DNA of 6,003 bases, taken from the NCBI RefSeq assembly GCF_020742345.1, contig NZ_DYXC01000006.1:1-6003 (forward strand). Direction: 5' to 3'. The notes under the pieces were generated by a model. It worked only from the letters and a program-made list of their open reading frames with translations, had not been told where the DNA came from and made no database searches. Position numbers and translations under genes: made by a program. Origin of the DNA: Enteractinococcus helveticum. GTDB lineage: Bacteria; Actinomycetota; Actinomycetes; Actinomycetales; Micrococcaceae. Of the stretch, positions 1 to 5,430 are shown piece by piece (the first letter of the stretch is position 1; every line of letters starts with the position of its first letter).

Positions 1-171
1 GAACGAATTATCTCCGCGATGCGGAGCACGTTGGAAGTAACGCATGTACCCTGAAAAACGATAATAGTTCGTAGCGCTAAAAAACGCCTGACATGCTGCT
101 TTATCTTCGATCAGGAGACCACGACGGTCCAAGAGCTCAACTTGATCTTCAACAGAAAGACTCGGTTTCAC
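1..171 (-). CDS. Abi family (Abi_2, AbiD/AbiF-like) abortive infection protein, N-terminal part, cut by window edge
   Basis: The minus strand from a GTG at 171-169 is open for 57 codons to the left edge. The product begins (M)KPSLSVEDQVELL, then DRRGLLIED, and NYYRFSGYMRYF at residues 35-46. This matches the N-terminal signature of the Abi_2 family: a KPxLSxxEQ-type opening, an RGLxIxD segment and an NYYRxSgY motif. Known members are AbiD, AbiD1 and AbiF of lactococci, phage-resistance proteins thought to stop infection by killing or arresting the host cell; many are regarded as HEPN-type RNases. Usual length is about 300 residues, so most of the gene lies outside and the catalytic part cannot be checked. 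The GTG was chosen because GAGGG (180-176) sits 4 nt upstream and family similarity starts at the next residue. An in-frame TTG at 174-172 lies too close to that site. A terminator and a candidate small RNA immediately precede the gene. Family assignment is fairly sure; function is inferred. Confidence 0.8.
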   Translation of the reverse strand, partial: MKPSLSVEDQVELLDRRGLLIEDKAACQAFFSATNYYRFSGYMRYFQRAPHRGDNSF

Positions 172-182
172 CAAACCCTCAC

Positions 183-241
183 AAACAAAAAAGGCCCCTC
201 CCATTTGAGCATTAGCAAGAGGCTTGGGAGGGGGTCGATTA
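183..241 (-). ncRNA. Candidate small RNA upstream of the abi gene, ending in an intrinsic terminator
   Basis: On the minus strand an extended -10 promoter (255-247) would start transcription near 241-240, and the terminator ends in a U-run at 192-187. This gives an RNA of about 55-60 nt made almost entirely of one hairpin with a long loop, finishing roughly 12-15 nt before the abi start. From memory, a conserved 'abiF' RNA motif has been described upstream of genes of this protein family, and type III toxin-antitoxin loci place an RNA antitoxin and a terminator ahead of the toxin gene. Promoter, RNA and terminator in this order fit that plan. The structure has not been matched to any covariance model here, so the RNA is an inference. 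It could instead be a plain leader attenuator, or the terminator of the phosphoesterase transcript. Confidence 0.4.
187..233 (-). terminator. Rho-independent terminator just before the abi gene
   Basis: On the minus strand CCCCTCCCA (233-225) pairs perfectly with TGGGAGGGG (203-195). A 21-nt loop (224-204) separates the arms and may close further through TTG/CAA (218-216 with 207-205). CC and a run of six T follow at once (192-187), then GTTTG. This is a textbook intrinsic terminator pointing left. It lies 169 nt past the phosphoesterase stop codon and only about 15 nt before the abi GTG, so it may end the upstream transcript, end a separate small RNA, or limit read-through into abi. Confidence 0.8.
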
Positions 242-246
242 GTTCT

Positions 247-255
247 ATTGTATCA
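247..255 (-). promoter_or_regulatory. Extended -10 promoter for the RNA/abi unit
   Basis: The minus strand reads TGATACAAT from 255 to 247, an extended -10 element (TGn plus TACAAT, 5 of 6 matches to TATAAT). At the usual 17-nt spacing the -35 position (275-270, AGCCAC) matches poorly, which is typical of promoters that depend on an extended -10. The expected start is near 241-240, just upstream of the terminator hairpin. No protein gene lies between this promoter and the abi start at 171. Confidence 0.5.
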
Positions 256-327
256 GTTCGCGCGAGGGGGTGGCTCACTGAATGGTTGGCTTGTGGATAC
301 CGAAATTCCGGTTGACGGGAATATGGC

Positions 328-374
328 GACCGCAGGTCGTTCCTCGAACGTGAGACGAGAAACGACCAGCGGTC
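328..374 (-). terminator. Long hairpin after the phosphoesterase gene, probable terminator or 3' end structure
   Basis: On the minus strand GACCGC (374-369) pairs with GCGGTC (333-328). After a T/T mismatch GGTCGTT pairs with AACGACC, then a U-G wobble and CTCG/CGAG, leaving a 9-nt loop (UCUCACGUU). The stem has about 18 base pairs and starts 27 nt after the stop codon at 402. No U-run follows on the gene's strand, so termination here would be atypical, or the hairpin may protect the mRNA 3' end. Read in the plus direction it is followed by ATTTCTTA, so it could work better as a terminator that way. Confidence 0.55.
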
Positions 375-401
375 ATTTCTTATGTAATCACCGGATCGCG
401 G

Positions 402-3400
402 TTAGTTCGCGGACTTGTTGCGTCGGGAAACCCACCAGGCAGTGAGACCTGCGCTAACGCTGAGCAGACCGCCAAGCGTCAGTAGCAGTGCGCGTTGAGT
501 CCCGGTGTCCGCCAGGGAATCGTTGCGGTCCGCGTTGTTGACGATCTCTTCAGCGGTGTCGTCAGCATCTGAGCCGGATGCCTGCTGCCCACCGGGCTGG
601 TTCCAACCGTTGTCATCATTGTGGTCACCTGTGTTGCCGGAGTCGTCACCGTTGGAACCACCGGGTTGGCCGCCCTGGTCGCCAGCATTATCTGAATCGT
701 CAGGGTTGCTGCCGTTGTCATCCGAGGCTTCGGTGACGGTGATGGCGCGGGTAGCCGAGGCCTGGTTACCGTTGACATCTTCGACCATGTAGGTCAGCAC
801 GTAAACGCCAGGTGTGGCGGTATCCAGTGAGCCAATGACCTGGATGTCGTCGGTCAGGTCGCCATCAGTATTATCCGTGGCAGAAACACCGCTCATAGGA
901 TCAAACGCGTCTCCGGCGGTGATCGTCACGTGATCAGGCACGGTCAGTTCCGGTGCAATATCATCGGTCCCGGCTGAAGTTGCTGTGAAGACGCCCATCT
1001 GGCGAGCTTCGCCGGTTGGTAAGTCTTCGCCTGTTTCAGCGTCACTGCTGGTCACATACCAGGCGTAGGTTTCGCCTTCGGTCAGGCCGGACCATTCCAC
1101 AGTGGCAGGCCAACCGGAACGGGCGGTGTCTTCACCAATGACCTCATCGGTTGGGGTGGTGACCATGATCTGGTCGGTCGTAAATGAGGTGCGACGCGTC
1201 TCCAATTGGATCGGCAGTCGAGTGTCGTCTTCGGTGCCGTTATAACGGGCGCGGTCATCGTATTCGGTTGCCCCGAAGTCATCCAGGTGCGGCGAGTAGG
1301 TGTCCACGGCCATTTCGGAGGCGTCCACGTCAATTTGCAGCATCCGGAAGAAGCTGGAGCCAAAGCGCAGCATGTCATTTGGCCCACGGTTGTCGACGCC
1401 GGTCAGGCCGAGTTCGTCAGCAGAGACTTCGTAGAACTGGTAGTCGGCCAGTAGTTCGACAATGTTGTTGCCAGGTATACCCACATCCTTACGAACCTCA
1501 ATGTCCACACCGTGTTCGTGACCGGACAGCACCAAGAACACGTTGTCGTGTTGCCGCAGGATCGACTGATCGACCCGGCTACCGTCGTGAGAGAACGCCG
1601 CACCGCGACCATCAGGGTTGGTGGACGGTTTGCGGTGCGCGTGAGTCATGACCATCGCGTTGCGATCCGAGTACTCATCAAGCACCTCGGAAGCCCAGTC
1701 GAGTTCCTCTTGGGTCACGTCAAAGCCTAGGTGCACGGCAATGAAGTCCAAACCACCTGCGGTGAATAGGTCGTAGTGGTTCTCATTATCGCCCTCGCGC
1801 CACGGCGTATACGAGGCCTGGGCCTCCTGCCACCCGGCGGTTTCTTCGAGCGCTTCGTACCGGTCAGGGTGAAAGTACTCGTTATACAGGCTGTCTGAGC
1901 CAACGTCATTACCGGTGCGGTTGTCGTGGTTGCCGGGCAGCACGCCGTTGACGATCTCTGCATCATCGAGCACCTGCTGGGCCTCGGAAGCGAATTCGAA
2001 TTCGTTAATCGCAATGTCGCGGTACTCTTCCTCATCGACACGGGCACTGCCGGTGTGCCAGTTTTCGATGATGTCACCGGTATGGGCCACATAGGCGATC
2101 TTGCGGGCTGAAGCGTTCTCGGCAATCCAGGTGACCGTATCCATATACGACGCCGCCCAGACCTCTTGCTGATCTTCCGAATACGCGCGCTCAACAGCAC
2201 CCTCGGATAGGTACTGGGTGTCGGTCAGGTGTGCGATGGCAAAATCGTAGTCATCCACCGCTTCAAAACCCGCGGCAACTTCGTTGTCGAGGTCATCGGC
2301 GAATGGATCTTCGCCGACCACCAAGACTGCGGCAACACCATCGGTCAGATGATCCGCACCGATCTCACCGGACAGCACGAGTTCACCTTCGGTCAGACCC
2401 CGCCCCGAAGCCACGGTCTCCCACGTTTCATCAGCGGTATTCCACACCATCAGGTTGACCTGACGCGATGGGTCCACACTTCCGGCCCAGCGCACGGCCT
2501 GGCCATCAGCTGTCTCGCCCACGTCAACATCGAAACGTTGGAACGCGATCTGTCCCGGTTCAGCGGCCAGGCTCTCACCTGAACCATCAAGTTCAGCGGC
2601 CTGGTCGTATTCAAATTCCAACGACGACGGTAGCTCATCGACTAAGCCCTGGAACCCTGCATCGGCCAGATCCGCGCGGCCCTCGTAGAACGTCGAGGTC
2701 ACATCCCCACCATCGGGGTTATGTGCAATTGCCGACAGGCTCACGGTACCTTCACCCTGGCCCGTGTCGACTCCCCCGGTCTCTGGGATCGAGCCGGAGG
2801 TAAAAGCAATGGTCTGGGACAGTGGCAGCCCAAATACGGTCTTACCTTCGACGACGATCTCATGCTCGCCAGCCTCCAGGCCGGCACCAATCACATCGCC
2901 CGGGGCAATCTGTTCACCATTGAGGGAGTAGGTGGTGCCCTGTGCTACCAGGCCGGGGTTATTCCAGTCCACACTAAATTCGGTCGCACGGGTCAGTTCT
3001 CCGCCAGCAGCAGGAGTGCTGGCATCGATCGTTGCTTGCTGGTCACGCAGACCATCAAACGCCTCCAGGTTCAGCGCGGCAACCTGTGCACCGTTCAATG
3101 GCTGGCTAAACACACGGGCTGAGGCCAGCGTGGAGGTCGAGTGGAACTGGCTACTGCCCTTGGATGAGTCTGCACCCAGGGTCATATTGTGGGCAGAAGC
3201 ATCCGGTGGCCACACCATCTGGGTCCCCACTGTCGCAACTTCTTGGGCTAGCTGGCCGTTCACGTACAGGCGTGCGGTCTGGTTCGGGCCGTCGAAGACG
3301 GCGACGGCGTGGTACCACTCGTTTGGTTCAATTTCCACGCCAATGTTCTGATAGCTGCCGGTGTGCAGTTCAAAGGTCAGTTTGTCTTGGAACATCGCCA

Positions 3401-4502
3401 CGGCAAAGCCACCGGCCTCTTTATTGGCACACAAGTTCGTCTGGCCCTCGCTCGGCAGGTCCCCGTTGTACCGGAATACACACTCAACCGAAAACGAGTC
3501 AGCCATCGCAGCATATTGATCGCCAAATGGATACTGGACGGCATCATCACCATCGAAGGTCACGGTGTTGCGCCCCAGTGCCGAGTCCATTTCGATCACC
3601 GGATCGCTGTGGATGTCCACCGGCAGGTTCTGCGCGGTATCGGCTGCCGTGCCATCAGCAAAATCGACATTGAGCAGGTCAGCGGTCGGGGTTTCGACCT
3701 CAACCTCAAACTCCTCATTCATGGCCGCAACTTGGGCTGCGGTCACCGGCTGGCTAAACAGACGTGCATCGTCAACCTTCACGGCAGCGTGCTGACCGGG
3801 CTGACCGTTTGGACCGCTATCCGCACCGATCACCATGTTATGAGCGGTCTCATTCGGTGGAATGGTCATGGGACCACCCGCGTTGGCCTCGGCCGCCAGT
3901 TCACCATCCAGGTACAGCTGCACGGTCTCACCGTCATAGACACCAACCGCGTGATACCAGCGGTTGAGTTCAATATCGGCCCAGGCAAATGTGTAACCCC
4001 CGTTAGCATGAATCATGAATCCAGCACGACCATCTTTAACCACCATGGCCCAGCCGCCGGCTTCTTTATTGCCGCAGAACGTGTCTTCCCCACTGGTTGC
4101 AGCCGTGGCCATGAAGCCACATTCCACGCTAAAACCGTCCTGCATCGCATCGTAATCATCCGAAGTCATCGGGTAGGAGTACGCATCGTTGCCATCAAAA
4201 TCCGCGACATTGCGCGCTAGCAATGGATCGACGCCAACTTCCGGATCACCGAAGGCGCTCGCCTCGCGTCCCTGCGCCGCATCCGTTGCACCATCTTCAA
4301 AGGAGACATCCAACAGATCCGCTTGCGGAACCTGCTGGGCAACTTGGGTGGTCTGGACAACCGGGGTGGCGGTGGCTGCGAGCGCAGCCGGAACAGGACC
4401 GCCAGCAACGAGGCCTACAGATAGCGGGAGAATGACGGCGAGTGGGAGCTTTCTACGGACCGGTGTACTGGATTGGTGACTGGGCAAACGGTTGAGCCTC
4501 AT
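402..4502 (-). CDS. Cell-wall-anchored (LAxTG) calcineurin-like metallophosphoesterase with two LamG-like domains
   Basis: The product has 1366 residues. Residues 1-42 are a signal peptide with a basic region (VRRK at 15-18), a hydrophobic core and an ALA|A cleavage site. Two LamG/concanavalin-like jellyroll domains follow (about 62-270 and 275-483), then beta-rich, Ig-like modules (about 485-745). The phosphoesterase domain (about 755-1005) carries the metal-site motifs DTQ (D761, Q763), GD (D810), GNHD (N858, H859), H954 and GHEH (H995, H997). A possible fibronectin-like segment (about 1110-1178) and a DUF5011/HYR-like domain (about 1181-1258) come next. An Asp/Asn/Gly/Ser-rich linker precedes LADTG (1330-1334), a hydrophobic segment (1338-1358) and a basic RRNK tail. 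The protein is exported, cut by a sortase and joined to the wall, where it probably hydrolyses a phosphoester; the substrate cannot be told. It lacks a recognisable 5'-nucleotidase C-terminal domain. From memory, the architecture recalls the exported phosphohydrolase YvnB of Bacillus. The start at 4502 was chosen because it gives a normal signal peptide and has its own SD; an in-frame ATG at 4559 would add 19 residues. Confidence 0.9.
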   Translation of the reverse strand: MRLNRLPSHQSSTPVRRKLPLAVILPLSVGLVAGGPVPAALAATATPVVQTTQVAQQVPQADLLDVSFEDGATDAAQGREASAFGDPEVGVDPLLARNVADFDGNDAYSYPMTSDDYDAMQDGFSVECGFMATAATSGEDTFCGNKEAGGWAMVVKDGRAGFMIHANGGYTFAWADIELNRWYHAVGVYDGETVQLYLDGELAAEANAGGPMTIPPNETAHNMVIGADSGPNGQPGQHAAVKVDDARLFSQPVTAAQVAAMNEEFEVEVETPTADLLNVDFADGTAADTAQNLPVDIHSDPVIEMDSALGRNTVTFDGDDAVQYPFGDQYAAMADSFSVECVFRYNGDLPSEGQTNLCANKEAGGFAVAMFQDKLTFELHTGSYQNIGVEIEPNEWYHAVAVFDGPNQTARLYVNGQLAQEVATVGTQMVWPPDASAHNMTLGADSSKGSSQFHSTSTLASARVFSQPLNGAQVAALNLEAFDGLRDQQATIDASTPAAGGELTRATEFSVDWNNPGLVAQGTTYSLNGEQIAPGDVIGAGLEAGEHEIVVEGKTVFGLPLSQTIAFTSGSIPETGGVDTGQGEGTVSLSAIAHNPDGGDVTSTFYEGRADLADAGFQGLVDELPSSLEFEYDQAAELDGSGESLAAEPGQIAFQRFDVDVGETADGQAVRWAGSVDPSRQVNLMVWNTADETWETVASGRGLTEGELVLSGEIGADHLTDGVAAVLVVGEDPFADDLDNEVAAGFEAVDDYDFAIAHLTDTQYLSEGAVERAYSEDQQEVWAASYMDTVTWIAENASARKIAYVAHTGDIIENWHTGSARVDEEEYRDIAINEFEFASEAQQVLDDAEIVNGVLPGNHDNRTGNDVGSDSLYNEYFHPDRYEALEETAGWQEAQASYTPWREGDNENHYDLFTAGGLDFIAVHLGFDVTQEELDWASEVLDEYSDRNAMVMTHAHRKPSTNPDGRGAAFSHDGSRVDQSILRQHDNVFLVLSGHEHGVDIEVRKDVGIPGNNIVELLADYQFYEVSADELGLTGVDNRGPNDMLRFGSSFFRMLQIDVDASEMAVDTYSPHLDDFGATEYDDRARYNGTEDDTRLPIQLETRRTSFTTDQIMVTTPTDEVIGEDTARSGWPATVEWSGLTEGETYAWYVTSSDAETGEDLPTGEARQMGVFTATSAGTDDIAPELTVPDHVTITAGDAFDPMSGVSATDNTDGDLTDDIQVIGSLDTATPGVYVLTYMVEDVNGNQASATRAITVTEASDDNGSNPDDSDNAGDQGGQPGGSNGDDSGNTGDHNDDNGWNQPGGQQASGSDADDTAEEIVNNADRNDSLADTGTQRALLLTLGGLLSVSAGLTAWWVSRRNKSAN
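3054..4319 (-). repeat. Tandem duplication encoding the two LamG-like domains
   Basis: The two LamG modules come from an old internal duplication offset by about 645 bp (215 codons). DNA similarity is still visible: CCGGCCTCTTTATTG at 3412 corresponds to CCGGCTTCTTTATTG at 4057, and GGCTGGCTAAACA recurs near 3100 and 3748. At protein level both copies share ADLL(D/N)V, FDG(N/D)DA, FSVEC, C(G/A)NKEAGG, EWYHAV or RWYHAV, LY(L/V)(D/N)G(E/Q)LA, AHNM, and (A)R(L/V)FSQP followed by AQVAA. LamG folds commonly bind glycans or other ligands, so the pair may target the enzyme. The ligand is unknown. Confidence 0.85.
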
Positions 4503-4514
4503 GACCTCTTCTTT
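4503..4514 (-). promoter_or_regulatory. Ribosome binding site that supports the 4502 start
   Basis: The minus strand reads AAAGAAGAGGTC directly before the ATG at 4502-4500. GAAGAGG resembles an anti-16S match, though its spacing (2 nt from the final G) is short. The rival ATG at 4559 also has an SD-like AGGTGA ending 4 nt upstream (4569-4564), so initiation at both codons is possible. The signal peptide favours 4502. Confidence 0.55.
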
Positions 4515-4518
4515 CGAT

Positions 4519-4556
4519 AAGAAAAATAGCTTGGCCGCCGGGATACAGCCGGCCAA
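4519..4556 (-). promoter_or_regulatory. Leader hairpin followed by a U-run, possible attenuator of the phosphoesterase gene
   Basis: On the minus strand TTGGCC (4556-4551) pairs with GGCCAA (4536-4531), and inner GC-rich bases can extend or slip the stem (GCCGG with CCGGC). GCT and then ATTTTTCTT follow (4527-4519), only 16 nt before the start codon. This resembles an intrinsic terminator inside the untranslated leader. The upstream in-frame ATG at 4559-4557 sits right at the foot of the stem, so translation from it would open the hairpin. A regulatory role is inference; the hairpin and U-run are directly visible. Confidence 0.4.
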
Positions 4557-4559
4557 CAT

Positions 4560-4795
4560 TCGGTCACCTAATCAGCACTAGCTAAAAACACCGGGACATC
4601 AAGTAAAACTCCAAGTCGAAAGCAGATGAACAATTTAGAATACAACCAAAATGTGCGACGACGGCTTGGCAGCGCAACACACTTCAAGAGCAAGTCAAGA
4701 GAACGCCCGCAGGCTGTCGCGGGTGAGTGTCCCTACCAGTCACCGGCTGACTAGATGCGATCTACACCCCTATCAGTAGCCCATCCTCGTAAATA
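4560..4795. other. Intergenic region without a recognised gene
   Basis: No open frame here has convincing protein features, and no tRNA or known riboswitch was recognised. It must hold the leftward promoter of the phosphoesterase gene unless that lies in the GTAC cluster further right, but no hexamer pair stands out; TTG and TATTCT-like boxes on the minus strand around 4630-4660 are only weak candidates. Two small inverted repeats are visible: CCCGC/GCGGG (4706-4710 with 4719-4723) and AGTCA/TGACT (4738-4742 with 4748-4752). Neither is followed by a U-run. Confidence 0.5.
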
Positions 4796-4857
4796 TGTAC
4801 AAAAATCTGCATATTTTGTACACGTCTGATGACAACGTACAAATCTTGTACATGTAC
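4796..4857. promoter_or_regulatory. Cluster of GTAC-centred palindromes, probable operator/promoter region
   Basis: Five GTAC cores lie within 61 bp, starting at 4797, 4818, 4837, 4848 and 4854. TGTACAAAA (4796-4804) and TTTTGTACA (4814-4822) form 9-bp inverted arms around a 9-bp spacer. GTACAA/TTGTAC (4837-4842 with 4846-4851) form a second palindrome around ATC. GTACATGTAC (4848-4857) is a perfect 10-bp palindrome. Core spacings of 21, 19 and 11 bp are near whole helical turns, as expected for a dimeric or oligomeric regulator. TTGTAC (4816-4821) and TACAAA (4839-4844) are 17 bp apart and could act as weak -35/-10 boxes to the right. The mirror-image pair on the minus strand has a 16-bp spacer. 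The regulator is unknown. Confidence 0.5.
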
Positions 4858-4957
4858 TTCACAGCAAGTCTGCAACACGAGCTGCTCGGGAAACGTCCAA
4901 TATCGGTTCATCCGCCCAATCATCACGAGCAATCAAACAGCCATACCGGAGGCAATC

Positions 4958-5315
4958 ATGAAAACATGTCAGTCCAGGACCTTTACTGTTAGGCGAGCTT
5001 ATTCGGTGGGGAACTGCTCGACTCGTAAGACACAGATAATGTCCTCTGGGCCAGGCCCAGCCGAGCTTCCCATTCGACAGTCTCGCCATCGGCTATGTCG
5101 AGGCCATTGCCAACTGCAGAACAGGTGTCAACTTCGGCATCGTCGACGGCACCAACGTTGTCCTCAACGGAACCCGGTTGGCCGGCGAGGTGGTCTTCGC
5201 TACCCTCACCGACACAATCGGCACTTTCTTTCTGCGCCGTGAGCCAGGAGTGGGAGGAATATCTTCCACTGCCTCTGACAACACCACTCCCTTTACGCAG
5301 AACCGCCAATACTAA
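4958..5315 (+). pseudogene. Frame-broken remnant of an unidentified gene
   Basis: An ATG at 4958 has a strong Shine-Dalgarno (GGAGG, 4948-4952, 5-nt gap) and lies about 100 bp right of the GTAC cluster. It opens MKTCQSRTFTVRRAYSVGNC, but further on this frame becomes Arg/His/Cys-rich, typical of a shadow frame, and stops at 5240-5242. From 5040 a different frame looks truly coding up to TAA at 5313-5315: it reads FDSLAIGYVEAIANC, then TGVNFGIVDGTNVVLNG, then LAGEVVFATLTDTIGTFFLR. About 37 of 48 codons between 5097 and 5240 end in G or C. That frame has no ATG and follows a stop at 5037-5039. A one-base shift between about 5040 and 5065, which holds GGG and CCC runs, would join start and body. 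The protein family was not recognised. It may be a pseudogene, a sequencing error, or two unrelated remnants. Confidence 0.4.
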
Positions 5316-5430
5316 CAACGACGACGCCCGCTCGGTAGCGCAGCACACTTATGCCATCCCTCTTGTCAGGACTGTCCGAAAGTGGTCGGATGAAAACATC
5401 ACCCGAATCGACGCGTCAAAGGTGCTTACC
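5316..5430 (+). promoter_or_regulatory. Upstream region of the TPP enzyme gene with a possible promoter and operator
   Basis: TTGTCA (5363-5368, 5 of 6 matches to the -35 box) is 17 bp from TCGGAT (5386-5391), a poor -10 box. Between and over them lies the inverted repeat TCCGA-n6-TCGGA (5375-5390), which could bind a regulator. The gene's own Shine-Dalgarno is AAAGGTG at 5418-5424, 6 nt before the ATG. The promoter call is weak; the inverted repeat and SD are directly visible. Confidence 0.3.

Noticed and set aside
224..445. 73-codon plus-strand open frame left of the phosphoesterase stop
   Set aside because: It runs through the terminator, the minus-strand promoter and the 328-374 hairpin, and has no protein-like features.
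1184..1651. 155-codon open frame on the plus strand
   Set aside because: Arg-, Pro- and Cys-rich translation with no recognisable motif, fully antisense to the phosphoesterase catalytic domain; a shadow frame.
1727..2200. 157-codon minus-strand open frame inside the phosphoesterase gene
   Set aside because: It is an out-of-frame reading of the catalytic domain with Arg/Pro/Ser/Thr-rich composition; the true frame has all metal-site motifs.
3309..4220. 303-codon open frame on the plus strand, antisense to the LamG region
   Set aside because: It lies wholly inside the well-supported phosphoesterase gene, is rich in Ile, Arg, His and Val without domain motifs, and is what strong codon bias on the opposite strand produces.
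4706..4752. Small inverted repeats CCCGC/GCGGG and AGTCA/TGACT as a possible terminator or riboswitch
   Set aside because: Stems of only 5 bp, no U-run and no known riboswitch core; noted only within the intergenic entry.
4795..4992. 65-codon plus-strand open frame across the GTAC cluster
   Set aside because: Composition follows the palindromic DNA, there is no SD before the ATG, and it overlaps the likely regulatory region.
4989..5348. 119-codon minus-strand open frame
   Set aside because: Its openness mirrors the plus-strand coding-like frame at 5040-5315, which has better third-position GC and more natural composition; no convincing SD was seen. It remains a weak alternative.
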